Below, one piece after another: positions 23,401-32,825 of a DNA stretch of 64,000 bases. The notes below the pieces were generated by a model. The model was not told the origin of the DNA. It was given only the letters and a program-made list of their open reading frames with translations, and made no database searches. A program made the position numbers and the translations under genes. The stretch spans positions 1-64,000 of the forward strand of contig JBGALI010000005.1 of NCBI GenBank assembly GCA_044223975.1. Reading direction: 5' to 3'. The stretch is from CAZCPB01 sp044223975. Its GTDB lineage: Bacteria > Planctomycetota > Phycisphaerae > Phycisphaerales > UBA1924. Within the stretch, counting starts at the first letter, position 1; each line of letters opens with the position of its first letter.

Positions 23401-23429
23401 CACGGTTTGCAGTGCCTCTGCAAACCGTG
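23401..23429. repeat. hairpin 1 of a two-hairpin element
   Basis: CACGGTTTGCAG (23401-23412) and CTGCAAACCGTG (23418-23429) form a perfect 12-bp stem with a 5-base loop. It lies between two convergent genes, 17 bases after the first one's stop. No T-tract follows it on either strand. Its stem core GGTTTGC is shared with the neighbouring hairpin. Confidence 0.7.
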
Positions 23430-23456
23430 CGGTTCGCCGCGTGGACATCAAAACAC

Positions 23457-23479
23457 GGTTTGCGGAGGAACCGCAAACC
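23457..23479. repeat. hairpin 2 of a two-hairpin element
   Basis: GGTTTGCGG (23457-23465) and CCGCAAACC (23471-23479) form a perfect 9-bp stem with loop AGGAA. The same stem core as hairpin 1 appears 28 bases away. Together they may act as a bidirectional transcript end or be a REP-like repeat unit. Confidence 0.65.
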
Positions 23480-23487
23480 CTGGCACG

Positions 23488-24414
23488 TCAGAGAATCACG
23501 TCCACGCACCCAGCCGCGCCGAGCACGCAGCTCACCACGCCGTTCACGGTGAAAAACGCCATCTCCAGCCCCGCCTTGCCGCGCCGGGCGAGGATGGCGT
23601 GCTCGGTGATCAACAGAACTCCGACGAGCCCCGCCGCGGCAGCGAAAACAGGGCCAAAACGCGGTTCGACGCGCCACGCCAGAACAAGCGCTCCGAACGC
23701 CGCGGCGTGCAGCCCGCGGCTGATCCAGATGGCAGCGTTCACGCCCAAGCGAGAAGGAATGCTCCAGAGTTTCTCCGCGCGATCCACGTCGACATCCTGC
23801 AGCGCGTAGATCACGTCAAACCCCGCGACCCAGAGTAGAACCATGAGGGCCAGGAGCCACAGCGCCGGAGTGTGCGCGAGCGCGCCGGGATCGATGGCGA
23901 TTGCCGCGGCAACCGGCGAGGCGGCGAGCGCGCCCCCGAGGAAAACATGGCACAGCCACGTGAATCGCTTGGTGAACGAGTAAAACGCGATCCACGCCAG
24001 CACGGGCTCGGCAAGGATCAGCGGCCACGGGTTCCTGAAGGCGAACCAGAAGGCCGAGCACGCGCCGACGAACAGGAGGTTGCACCCGACCAGCACGGCA
24101 ATGCCGCGAGAGCGCGTGAGGCGACCCGAGGCGAACGCGCGGCGGGCGGTGCGCGGGTTGCGGGCGTCGATGTCGCGGTCGGCGAGGCGGTTGACGACCA
24201 TGGCCCAAGTGCGGGCGATGACCATGCACATGACGACGAGTGCGAGCTGCCCGCCGAAGCGGGGCCACGGGGCATCGGTCTGCCGCGCGAGGAACGCGCC
24301 CAGCACCGCAAAGGGCAGGGCAAAGACCGAGTGCGCAAGCTTGATGTCGGCGCCGACGGCGCGGAGCGTGGCGAGCGGGCCGGGGGCGAGATGGGGTGAA
24401 GTGGCGGTCGACAT
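23488..24414 (-). CDS. UbiA family prenyltransferase, MqnP-like
   Basis: A 308-residue membrane protein with about eight hydrophobic helices and the two Asp-rich prenyl-diphosphate motifs of UbiA enzymes: NRLADRDIDARNPRTARR and YALQDVDVDRAEKLWSIPSR. It attaches a polyprenyl chain to an aromatic quinone precursor. The N-terminal DIKLAHSVFALPFAVLGAFL is typical of the 4-hydroxybenzoate/MqnP subgroup. Since most planctomycetes make menaquinone, the MqnP role in the futalosine route is preferred, an inference supported loosely by ubiX at 5513. The start at 24414 drops an unlikely 29-residue leader. Confidence 0.88.
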   Translation of the reverse strand: MSTATSPHLAPGPLATLRAVGADIKLAHSVFALPFAVLGAFLARQTDAPWPRFGGQLALVVMCMVIARTWAMVVNRLADRDIDARNPRTARRAFASGRLTRSRGIAVLVGCNLLFVGACSAFWFAFRNPWPLILAEPVLAWIAFYSFTKRFTWLCHVFLGGALAASPVAAAIAIDPGALAHTPALWLLALMVLLWVAGFDVIYALQDVDVDRAEKLWSIPSRLGVNAAIWISRGLHAAAFGALVLAWRVEPRFGPVFAAAAGLVGVLLITEHAILARRGKAGLEMAFFTVNGVVSCVLGAAGCVDVIL

Positions 24415-24540
24415 CGGTGCGGCAGAGAACGGTAGAGGGGTGTGGCACGCCCAGCGAGTCTTCGAGTCGGGCGTGCAGGGCGAGCGCGACCGCCCGATCA
24501 TGTCGGGCTTGTCTGTGTCCGGTTGCTTTCGTCGGCGCGC

Positions 24541-26088
24541 TCAGCAGCCCGCCTCGAACGCGGCGGTGAACGAATCGAAATCCACCCCGCTCACAAAGCC
24601 GTCGTGATCGATGTCGGCTCCGGGATCACCGAGCACGAACAGATCTACGAACGAGTCGAAGTCAACGCCGTTGATGAAGCCGTTGCAGTCAAAGTCGGCG
24701 AGGCACACCGCCAGCGCGGCGGCGCTGCTGGTCGCGCTGCCGCAGGGGTTGGAGACGATGCAGTCGAACTGTCCCGCGTCGGCGCTGTTCAGGAATCCGC
24801 CGGGGGCCGGGGCGATCGTGAGCGTGGCGGTCGTGGCGCCCGAGTAGACACCGCCGGCGCTGCCGCCCGCGGCGCCGTCGGAGATCGGAACGTCGCCCTT
24901 CCGCCACTGGTAACTGAGGGTGCCGCCGGTCGCGGCGACGGTGAAGCTCGCGCTGCCGGAGGGGCAGGTCGGGGTATTTTCCGGGTTCGAAGTGATCTGT
25001 GCACCAATGTAGCAGGGGAGCGTCACTCTCCAGCCGCGCAAACCCGACACTCCGGCCTTGGTGCCCGTGCCGACAAGGACCAGGCCATCGCGGCTGGCCA
25101 GCGCCGTACTGCTGAGATACCACCCCGAAAGGTCCACCCCGCGCGTGGGTAGGTACGCGTTGAGGTCAACCGCTCCCAAATGGCTTGACCACATGGTCGC
25201 CCCGCTCCCGCCTCCACCTCCAACCACAATCGTTCCGTCGGCGCTCACGCTGTTGGCGATCCCCCTCCCGCCACCAGGAGAGATCAGATTTACAACGCCC
25301 TCTGCAAGGGTCCACCGGAAACCCAGCGGGCTTTGCTGCCCGACCTCGTTCCCGACCACAACGGATCCGTCGGCGCTCATCCCAGTCACGTACGCCGGGT
25401 AGTCCGGCTTGATGGCCACGATGCCAGACTGTGGGGTCCACCGAAATGCGCGGACATAGTCGGCGGTCGGTGAGTAACGGGCGTTTCCGACAATGACATT
25501 CCCATCGTTCGTCACCGCCACGCCTTCGTTGTACCAATTGGTCAGGTCGGTGCCGGCCAGCGCGCCAAGATCGGTGGGCGCGGCCTGCCCGGCCGGCCAC
25601 TTGTAGAGGTGTGCCCTGTGGTTAGTGATGTTGACCGTGATCCCCAGTCTGCCCACCGTGATCTGGCCGTTCGGACTGACACCAATCGCGGAGGAATACG
25701 CCGGCTCGGCGAATTGCAGAACCTCCACTGCGCCGGAATCCGTCCAGCGGACGATCTTGGAGATGTTCGAGCCGATGCCCACGGCGCCGACAATGACCGA
25801 TCCGTCGGCGCTCATGCCGTACGCCCGGGAGCCCGTCATCCCTGCCGGGAGGATGAGGTCCTGGTACCCGATACCGCTCGTCCACTGGAACGCCTTGGGG
25901 GGAAACGACGGATTCGTGAGCAGCAGATAGCCGCTGAATGCTGAGCCGTCCTGGCTGATCGAAGCCAGCGTTCTCAATGTGGGCGCCGCGACCGGACCCA
26001 GATCCTCAATCGTCTGGGCCATCACAGCGCTCGCCCACAGCATCGCTGTGCTTCCCGCGAAAACCGCGGCCGAGTTGAAGCGAATCAC
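24541..26088 (-). CDS. secreted HAF-repeat protein with GC-type dockerin end
   Basis: A 515-residue protein starting at a GTG preceded by GGGAGG (start 26088). Its signal peptide reads MIRFNSAAVFAGSTAMLWASAVMA|QT. The body consists of HAF-type repeats, each with a (S/N)xDG(S/N)xxVG core (AYGMSADGSVIVGAVG, VAVTNDGNVIVGNARY, GMSADGSVVVGNEVG), forming a propeller of unknown role. An Ig-like segment (FTVAATGGTLSYQWRKGDVP) follows near residue 380. The end is a tandem dockerin-like module (DFDCNGFINGVDFDSFVDLF and HDGFVSGVDFDSF) finishing AGC. Surface retention through this end is inferred from family habit. Confidence 0.85.
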   Translation of the reverse strand: MIRFNSAAVFAGSTAMLWASAVMAQTIEDLGPVAAPTLRTLASISQDGSAFSGYLLLTNPSFPPKAFQWTSGIGYQDLILPAGMTGSRAYGMSADGSVIVGAVGIGSNISKIVRWTDSGAVEVLQFAEPAYSSAIGVSPNGQITVGRLGITVNITNHRAHLYKWPAGQAAPTDLGALAGTDLTNWYNEGVAVTNDGNVIVGNARYSPTADYVRAFRWTPQSGIVAIKPDYPAYVTGMSADGSVVVGNEVGQQSPLGFRWTLAEGVVNLISPGGGRGIANSVSADGTIVVGGGGGSGATMWSSHLGAVDLNAYLPTRGVDLSGWYLSSTALASRDGLVLVGTGTKAGVSGLRGWRVTLPCYIGAQITSNPENTPTCPSGSASFTVAATGGTLSYQWRKGDVPISDGAAGGSAGGVYSGATTATLTIAPAPGGFLNSADAGQFDCIVSNPCGSATSSAAALAVCLADFDCNGFINGVDFDSFVDLFVLGDPGADIDHDGFVSGVDFDSFTAAFEAGC

Positions 26089-26201
26089 AGCGGCCTCCCT
26101 TCGTCCGATACGGGGCGTCGCGGCGGCTTCCGCGTGCTTCAAGTTTGCCACACATCGCGCGGCAGATCAAGGACGGAATCCGGGCGCGCCGTTCCAACGA
26201 A

Positions 26202-26233
26202 AAAGGGCCGGTTCCTCGTGGAACCGGCCCTTT
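26202..26233 (-). terminator. rho-independent terminator of the metallopeptidase gene
   Basis: A 14-bp perfect stem (26202-26215 with 26220-26233) closes on a TCGT loop. On the minus strand it is followed by TTTTT, ending transcripts of the metallopeptidase gene 50 bases after its stop. The stem is strong on either strand, but the better T-tract is on the minus strand. Confidence 0.87.
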
Positions 26234-26283
26234 CGTGATGTTCAAGAAACCGTCGCGGCCCGTCGCTTACGCTCCGGGTTCGC

Positions 26284-29200
26284 TCACTTGCCGGTCGATT
26301 CCTCGTTCTTGTTCACGCCCTGCCCGAACAGGTAGTAGGGGTACCCGCCGCCGCCCATGGCGTTGGCGTTGTAGACGTACTGGGCGTCGAGGGCCTTGTC
26401 GATGCGGATCTTGGCCTCGACGAGGTGGGCGGAGGTGTAGGGGTCGAGGTTGCTGCCGGTGCCGTTCTTGTCGTCGACAAACTTGCCGAGCTTGTCCTTG
26501 AGCTGGCGGAGCTTGGCGACCGACAGGTTGGCGACGGCCTTGCCGGCGCCGCCCGAGGCGCCGCCCGGGAGGCTGAGGTCGATGAGCCGCTCGACGTACT
26601 CGCGCTGCAGGTTGCGGCGGAGGCTCGAGATCATCGGCTGGCGCGAGGTGAACTTCTGGCCGGGCGTGCTGTCGAGCTCGAGCCAGATGGCCGCGGAGAT
26701 GGTGTCCATCAGCTCGGGCAGCGTCAGGGCGTCCTGGTCGCTGGGGACGCGGTACTCGTTGTCGAATACCCGCCGGAGGGTGGAGGGGTTCATGAGCATC
26801 GTGAGCGCCGCGGCCTGGATGCCCATGATGCGGTCGTGGATGGGGTAGGTGGCTTCGCCGAAGGCCTCGCTGCCGCCGCCGGCGTCCATCCACTTCTCGA
26901 CGGTCATGCGCTCGAGGAGCTGGGGGGTGAGGCCGAAGGCGTCGTCCCTGAAGGCGTTGTCGATGATGAACTTGATCGCCTCGCGCTGCTGTGCCGCGGG
27001 GACGACCGCGAGCGGGGCGCGCCCGTTGGGGTCGCCCTTGTGGTCGCGGTTGACGTAGGCGCCGCCGACCCACGCGGCCATCATGTTGATGGAGCGGGTC
27101 TGCATGCCCAGCGTGATGCCGTAGCCGCGCCGGGCCTTGGCCCACGAGTCGCCGTCCTTGACGAACTTGTCGAGGATGCGGTCGCGGTGGTACTTGGCGA
27201 GCTTGACCGAGCTCTTGGCGTAGTTGATGGGATCGCCGGCGAAGTCGTAGCGGCGGGTGAGCGGGTCGGGGCCGGCGGTGTCCTCGTCGGTGCCGTAGGG
27301 GAGGTCCTTCTCGGCGACGCGCCCGAGGACCTTCTTGGGATCCTCGAGGGTGTAGCCGTACTCGATGGCCCAGAAGTCGTAGGGCCCGATGTCGATCATG
27401 CAGAAGTCGCCCTGGAGGACGCCGTCCTGCATGTTGATGTTGACGGGGTTGTAGTCCATGACCGAGGCGGTCTGGGGCTTCTTGCCCTTGAGCTCGGGGC
27501 TGTTGATCTCGGCCATGGTGTAGATGCTGGAGGCCTTGAAGTTGTGGCGCAGGCCCAGGGTGTGGCCGGACTCGTGCGCGACAAGGTCGGCGATCATCGG
27601 GCCGACGAACCAGTCGGGGATGCCGTCGAGCGTGTCGAACTTCGGCTCGGCCTTCTTCTTGGCTTCCTTGTCGTCCTTCTTCTCGTCCTTCTTGTCGGCC
27701 TCGGTCGCCGGCGGCTCGGCGCCGATCGCGACCGACGCGGCCTGCGGGTCGTCGAGCAGGCCGGAGACCTCAAGGTCCATCATGCCCACGGCCATGTCGA
27801 ACGCCTTGCCCCGCGCGGCAAGACAGAGTCCGTTGACCTGGCTGGTGCGGTTGAGCAGGCCGTCGAGCTCCTGGTTGCCGTACATGCGCGAGTTCTTGTC
27901 GAGCGCGGCCCCGATGGCGTGCCCGCCGTACTTCAGGACGCCCTGCTGCATGCGCTGGGCGATGAGCTCGTTGCGCTTCTCGGGCGGGGCCATCCGGATG
28001 CGCGGGTCCCAGTTGGGGTGGTCTTCGAGCCACGAAAGGGTCTCGGGGCTGAAGCCTTCCATCGCCATCTCGGGGAGCTGCTCGTTGTACTGGCCCCAGA
28101 AGTGCCGGATCCAGCCGTCGGTCAGGATGATGTCGGCGTCGAGAATCTCGCCGGTCATCGGGTTCACGCGGCTGGGCCCGATGGCGGTGCCCATGTCGTT
28201 GCTGAGCCAGCGGATGAAGTTGTACCGAACGTCCTCGGGGTCCTTCTCCATGTGGGCGCCGGTCTCGGCGTCCTGGTAGTAGACCTCGATGGCGTCGCGG
28301 AAGCCGATCTTCTCGAAGGCCTTGTTCCAGTAAAGCAGGCCCTGCTTGACAAAGGGCCGGTAGCGGACCGGGGTCGTGCTCTCGATGTAGAAGACGATGG
28401 GCTCTTTCGGGGGGCTGATCTTGAGCTTGGGGTCCTTCTTCTCAAGGTGCCAGCGGTTCACGTAGCGCACCCACTTCTCATCGTCCTTGAACTTGCCCAG
28501 GTCGCGGTAGGTGGTCGTGAAGAAGCCGATGCGCTCGTCGGCGGCGCGGGGCTGGAAGCCGGGCGTGCCCTTGATGAGACTGAAGGAGTAGTGCAGGTTC
28601 TGGAGCACGCCGCCGGCCATGGGCATCTCGTACGCCAGCTCGATGTTCTCGGGGAAGGCCTTGGCCGTCTTGATGGTGGCGAGCGACCCGTTGGCGCCGC
28701 GCACCTGGCCGCCGAAGAACACGGAGGCCTTGTTGACGAGCAGGTCCTTGAGGTCGATCACGGGCTGGCCGCTGGGCCCGATGGCCACGATCGGGACGTC
28801 GAGGATGACGCGGTCGGTGAAGATGCGCTTCACGGAGCTCTTGGACTCGTTGTCGCCGGTCGAGCGGGTGTCGACGTTGGGCTCCATGAGCACGAGCCGG
28901 TTGCCGATGCGCTTCCAGTAGACGTACATGTCGCCCGACTGCAGGCCCGCGTAGGCGTAGCCGCTGGCGACCGTGAGGGCGATGAAGTGCTTCTGGCTCT
29001 CGTAGCCGCGGGGCAGCTCGGCGAGCATGCCCTGGTCCTTCTGACGCGTCCAGACGGTGTAGAAGCTGGACTGGCCGTCGGCGGTGGAAACAACCTTCTC
29101 GTAGTCCTTGGCCACGTCGGCGAAGGGCTTGAGGTCGGCGTCGGCGCCGGCGCCGCCGCCGGGCTTGCCGGCCATCATCATGGCCCTGATCTCTTCCATG

Positions 29201-29391
29201 CTCGGCTGCGCGGCATTGCCTTCGGGGTGCGGCGCCGGAGCGCCGCCAACCTGGCCGTTATTGCCGATCGGCCCGCCCGTGGGGGGCGTGCCGGCCTGCG
29301 GCCCGCTCTGGGCGTACCCCACCGTTCCCGCGATCGCCGCCAGGACCCCCGCGGCGGTGAGGACCAAGCCGCTCCGTGTTGCGCCACCCAT
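26284..29391 (-). CDS. exported zinc metallopeptidase, metzincin-like (DUF5117/DUF5118/M10-like)
   Basis: A 1035-residue secreted protein. The signal segment (SGLVLTAAGVLAAIAGTVGYAQ) is followed by a low-complexity Gly/Pro region, then the beta-rich domains typical of the DUF5117/DUF5118 group (YTVWTRQKDQGMLAELPRGY, FFTTTYRDLGKFKDDEKWVR). The metzincin zinc site is HESGHTLGLRH (His606, Glu607, His610, His616). A Lys/Glu-rich insertion (TEADKKDEKKDDKEAKKKAE) lies just before the catalytic domain. The start at 29391 follows GGAG. The proteins are usually called zinc-dependent metalloproteases; substrates are unknown. There is no dockerin-like end. A strong terminator follows. Confidence 0.9.
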   Translation of the reverse strand: MGGATRSGLVLTAAGVLAAIAGTVGYAQSGPQAGTPPTGGPIGNNGQVGGAPAPHPEGNAAQPSMEEIRAMMMAGKPGGGAGADADLKPFADVAKDYEKVVSTADGQSSFYTVWTRQKDQGMLAELPRGYESQKHFIALTVASGYAYAGLQSGDMYVYWKRIGNRLVLMEPNVDTRSTGDNESKSSVKRIFTDRVILDVPIVAIGPSGQPVIDLKDLLVNKASVFFGGQVRGANGSLATIKTAKAFPENIELAYEMPMAGGVLQNLHYSFSLIKGTPGFQPRAADERIGFFTTTYRDLGKFKDDEKWVRYVNRWHLEKKDPKLKISPPKEPIVFYIESTTPVRYRPFVKQGLLYWNKAFEKIGFRDAIEVYYQDAETGAHMEKDPEDVRYNFIRWLSNDMGTAIGPSRVNPMTGEILDADIILTDGWIRHFWGQYNEQLPEMAMEGFSPETLSWLEDHPNWDPRIRMAPPEKRNELIAQRMQQGVLKYGGHAIGAALDKNSRMYGNQELDGLLNRTSQVNGLCLAARGKAFDMAVGMMDLEVSGLLDDPQAASVAIGAEPPATEADKKDEKKDDKEAKKKAEPKFDTLDGIPDWFVGPMIADLVAHESGHTLGLRHNFKASSIYTMAEINSPELKGKKPQTASVMDYNPVNINMQDGVLQGDFCMIDIGPYDFWAIEYGYTLEDPKKVLGRVAEKDLPYGTDEDTAGPDPLTRRYDFAGDPINYAKSSVKLAKYHRDRILDKFVKDGDSWAKARRGYGITLGMQTRSINMMAAWVGGAYVNRDHKGDPNGRAPLAVVPAAQQREAIKFIIDNAFRDDAFGLTPQLLERMTVEKWMDAGGGSEAFGEATYPIHDRIMGIQAAALTMLMNPSTLRRVFDNEYRVPSDQDALTLPELMDTISAAIWLELDSTPGQKFTSRQPMISSLRRNLQREYVERLIDLSLPGGASGGAGKAVANLSVAKLRQLKDKLGKFVDDKNGTGSNLDPYTSAHLVEAKIRIDKALDAQYVYNANAMGGGGYPYYLFGQGVNKNEESTGK

Positions 29392-29567
29392 GCGAAGACT
29401 CCTTGTCAGATACTCGCCGGGGCCGTGTGAAGGCAACGATGCACGACAGCACGGCGCCCCGGCGCCGGTTCGTGAACAATCCAAATTGTCCCCCAAAGAG
29501 ACGCGCCCGTACGCCCCTCCCTGCACATCCTATCAACTGATTCTTAACGGAACGAGTTGCGAATCGG

Positions 29568-30527
29568 TCACTTAACGCCGGGCTGGCCGAGCACGATCGC
29601 TACCGCGGTGAGCACACCAAAGAGCAGCACCGCGGCCTGGAATGGCCGATCCCGGGTCGCCAGCTCGGTCGGATCGTCGTACGCCCCATTCTCCACCTGT
29701 ACGACGCACCGGAGCAGGCCGTACGTCGCCGGGAGCATCGTCAGCCAAAGCAGGTTGAATCCCCATTCGCCGGGGTTGGTCTGGGCCGGGTGGACCGGGG
29801 TGTAGAGACCGGCCTGGGCCTGCACGTACCCTGCGTAGGTCACCAGGCAGGCGACGCCGGTGACCACCAGGAACATGCGGAGCGAATCGTCAGTGTACGC
29901 CGTGTGAACGGACCGCACGACGGCCGCGGCGCCGGCACTTCCCATGGTGCGCCGTTCTCCCAATCGTTTCCCGAACGCCAGAAACATCGAAATGAACAGG
30001 GTGCAGTTGAGGAGCCAGGTGCTTGGCTCGACGCCCGCCGCGGCACACCCGCCCAGCACGCGGAGCACGAACCCCGCGGCAAGGCTGACGACGTCGAGCA
30101 CGACCATGCGCTTAACGCCGCTGCTGTAGAGGTTCACGTTCAGCACATACAGGGCGACGAACACCGCCAGCCAGAGCCAGCTCTGCGAGGGGTGCCCGTG
30201 ATCAAGAAAGACCGGACGGGCCGCCAGGACAACGGAAGCTGTGGCCAGGAGCATGCCGCCGAAGATCCACGCCGTCCCGGGCGTGATGCGCCCTGAAGCG
30301 ATGGGCCGGAGCTTCTTCCGCGGGTGGGCACGGTCAAGCTCGGCATCGCGGATGTCGTTGATGACGTAGCAGGCGCTGGACGCCAAGCCGAAGGCCAGAA
30401 AGGCGAACGCCACGCCGCGCCAGTCGACCGCGACGCCGGTTGCCGCGCCGTACGCGGGGCCGATGAGCACGAACACGCCCTTGAGCCATTGCTTGGGGCG
30501 GGCGAGTTTGATGAGGTCGAAGATCAT
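29568..30527 (-). CDS. UbiA family prenyltransferase, decaprenyl-phosphate phosphoribosyltransferase-like
   Basis: A 319-residue polytopic membrane enzyme. It starts MIFDLIKLARPKQWLKGVFV, the hallmark of the UbiA subgroup that includes mycobacterial Rv3806c. That enzyme joins phosphoribose (from PRPP) to polyprenyl phosphate, the first step to decaprenylphosphoryl-arabinose. The Asp-rich site NDIRDAELDRAHPRKKLRPI is intact, with a second acidic region YTDDSLRMFLVV. Its ATG overlaps the upstream gene's TGA (ATGA), so it is coupled to the GT-C-like gene. With the DprE2-like SDR upstream, it suggests an arabinose-lipid route. A general prenyltransferase role remains possible. Confidence 0.85.
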   Translation of the reverse strand: MIFDLIKLARPKQWLKGVFVLIGPAYGAATGVAVDWRGVAFAFLAFGLASSACYVINDIRDAELDRAHPRKKLRPIASGRITPGTAWIFGGMLLATASVVLAARPVFLDHGHPSQSWLWLAVFVALYVLNVNLYSSGVKRMVVLDVVSLAAGFVLRVLGGCAAAGVEPSTWLLNCTLFISMFLAFGKRLGERRTMGSAGAAAVVRSVHTAYTDDSLRMFLVVTGVACLVTYAGYVQAQAGLYTPVHPAQTNPGEWGFNLLWLTMLPATYGLLRCVVQVENGAYDDPTELATRDRPFQAAVLLFGVLTAVAIVLGQPGVK

Positions 30528-32755
30528 CGGCCGTGGTGATCCTGAGTATCGGCGAGGCGGAGGCCCGGCGTGATGAACACGCTCGCGGCAGCGCCGGGAT
30601 GGCGCGAAACCTCCAAGCAGATCGGCCGCTCGGCTGGGAGGGGTCCAAGTTCTACCACAAGGGGCATCCACCGGCCCCGGCCGCCGGGCTCGGAGGCGGG
30701 AAGCTCCACCTCAGAGAGCGTGGTGCCGGGTTCGGATTCCCAGAAGCACCGGACCCGTACGGCACCATCGGCGATCGGTTCGGCCGCGGCAACTCGGAAG
30801 ACCAGTCGTGAAGCGACGGGCAGGGCGGGCAACCCCACCGACACGCGCTGGGGCGCGTCGCCCAGCTTGAACTCCATCGCGGGACGATCGGCGCCGAGCG
30901 CGCGCCGGCGCCCAACGGGGGCAAGTTCGCTGGCGGGGGCCCACGGGCCGAGTCGCCACCCGGTCAGCGGCACCGCACCGCCCGCTTCGCGCGGGACGAT
31001 GACGAAGGACGAGAGCGCGGGCATATCGCGCGGCACTCGGTCCGGCACAATGAACAGGTCGTCGCCGCCGGGCCGCTCCACCCATACGGAACGGACCGGG
31101 GTGACCGAGCCGCGCTCGTCGATGACGAACGGGACCGCCTGCCTCCACGGCACGCGCGTCGAGCCTTCGGGCGTGAAAATCGCGCCCTCGAACGGGACCA
31201 CACCCGGCACGCGGAATTCGTCGGCGGTGAACGGGCCGAGTTCGAGGCCGGCCCAGGGGTTGAAGAACGTGGCGCCCAGATCCGAGCGTGCGTAGATCTC
31301 GCGCGTGAGCGGGCCGATCGCCCAGAACATGCTCCACGCCGGGAGCAGGGCGCGGTCAAAGGCGGGGCGGCCGGTGCGACCGGCCCATGCGCGGGCGTCG
31401 AGCGGCACGAAGACGGTGCCGCCCTCGGGATCGGGCATCAACGCCTGAAGCTGCTCGACGACACTGCGGTCCAGGCGGGTGGAATCGCGGTAAAGGCCCT
31501 GGAGGCCGATCATGGAGACGGCGAGTGTTGCCGCGCCCGCGGCGACGACGGCGCCGGCAACGCCGAGTGTCCATCGTCGAGCGCCCGGAGCGACGGCGCG
31601 CCGCAGCGCATCGATCGCGCACGCAAGCAGGACGCCCAGGCCCGCGGCCGGGACCGTGCACAGGCGGCTCTCGATGATCTGGATGCGCACCGCGACGATC
31701 GGCGCCAGGGAGCACCCGATCACGCACAGTCCGAAGAGCGTCAGCCAGATCATCCTTCGCGGTTGGTGCTCGACCTCGCCCGCTGCTTCATCGTCCGGCC
31801 GCGCGAACCAGCGCGCGACGAACGCGACAGCGGTGATCGCCAGCAGCGAGAGCATGATCATGCCGCGCGTCGAGTGAAGTTCCTGCGAGGCGCGGATCAG
31901 TCCGCCGATGATGATGTCGCGGCCGCGCGGTCCGCCGATCCAAGACCATGCCGCGGCAGCGATTTCCTGTGTGCGCGGGACGATTTCGGCGGCGGAGATG
32001 AGCGAGGCAGAACTGCCGCGCTGGCTCGAAGGCGTGGTGACGATCACCAGCGCGGTGTAGGCCGCGAAAGCGGTGAAGCACACGGCCGTGGCGAGCATCG
32101 CGCCGCGAGCCGTTTGCCAGAATAGATCGCCATCGCGCCGCGCGGCAAGGCACAGCAGCGGCAGGGCTGGGATCGCTGCCGCGGCCTGCTCATTCCAGCA
32201 CGGCACATTGAACGCGAGCACGAACAGCCACGCGAGGGCCGCCAGCTTGAGCGGGCCGGGCCGCCCGGCCGCGCGAAGCATCGCCAGCGCAAGGGCGAGG
32301 TACGCCGCGAGCGATGCGTCGTTGCCGAGCGCCGCCATCCAGAAGACCGACTCGTGGCATTGGGGAGCGACCACGAAGAGAACGGCGCCGGCCGTCGCCG
32401 CCAGCGCACCCGCACCGCCGCGCCGGAGCACGCGGTAGAGCAGGAGCGCCACCAGCCCGTGCAAACCCGCCATGAGCGCGTGCATCACCCACTCGTGCCC
32501 ATACGCGATGGTGATGAGGTTGTGGCAGACAAAGAAGTACACCGGGCGCATGAAGTACGGGCGCTCGGGGAGCTGCGTCGCGGGGAGCGCGAGCGCGCCC
32601 GTCTCGGGGTTGCGGCGGAGCATCTGGTAATCGTCGGCCCAGCGCCCGACATCGCCGCCGAAGTACATGGTGGCCGCGAGCCACAGCGCGAGCGGAAAGA
32701 GCGCGAGGGTGATGGTCCACGCCGGGGATCGTCCCCGGGCCGGCGCGATGTTCAT
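30524..32755 (-). CDS. polytopic membrane protein, GT-C glycosyltransferase-like
   Basis: A 743-residue protein with about 11-12 hydrophobic helices in the first 430 residues and a large soluble C-terminal region (~430-743) rich in beta-strands. After the first helix comes GGDVGRWADDYQML; an acidic pair in this first periplasmic loop is typical of GT-C enzymes that use polyprenyl-phosphate sugars. The rest has no motif I can name, so substrate is unknown. Context (SDR and UbiA of the arabinose-lipid type on both sides) suggests it transfers the sugar made by its neighbours. The UbiA gene overlaps it by four bases. Confidence 0.72.
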   Translation of the reverse strand: MNIAPARGRSPAWTITLALFPLALWLAATMYFGGDVGRWADDYQMLRRNPETGALALPATQLPERPYFMRPVYFFVCHNLITIAYGHEWVMHALMAGLHGLVALLLYRVLRRGGAGALAATAGAVLFVVAPQCHESVFWMAALGNDASLAAYLALALAMLRAAGRPGPLKLAALAWLFVLAFNVPCWNEQAAAAIPALPLLCLAARRDGDLFWQTARGAMLATAVCFTAFAAYTALVIVTTPSSQRGSSASLISAAEIVPRTQEIAAAAWSWIGGPRGRDIIIGGLIRASQELHSTRGMIMLSLLAITAVAFVARWFARPDDEAAGEVEHQPRRMIWLTLFGLCVIGCSLAPIVAVRIQIIESRLCTVPAAGLGVLLACAIDALRRAVAPGARRWTLGVAGAVVAAGAATLAVSMIGLQGLYRDSTRLDRSVVEQLQALMPDPEGGTVFVPLDARAWAGRTGRPAFDRALLPAWSMFWAIGPLTREIYARSDLGATFFNPWAGLELGPFTADEFRVPGVVPFEGAIFTPEGSTRVPWRQAVPFVIDERGSVTPVRSVWVERPGGDDLFIVPDRVPRDMPALSSFVIVPREAGGAVPLTGWRLGPWAPASELAPVGRRRALGADRPAMEFKLGDAPQRVSVGLPALPVASRLVFRVAAAEPIADGAVRVRCFWESEPGTTLSEVELPASEPGGRGRWMPLVVELGPLPAERPICLEVSRHPGAAASVFITPGLRLADTQDHHGR

Positions 32756-32825
32756 GCCGTCGGCTCCGCCGCCCCGTGGGGGCCGGGCACCAGCATACGC
32801 GGGGCCGGCGCGGGCGGGGAACGCA

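Noticed and set aside
26425..29430. 1001-codon open frame on the plus strand
   Set aside because: It is antisense to the metallopeptidase gene, with a Val/Asp/Gly/Glu-rich shadow composition.
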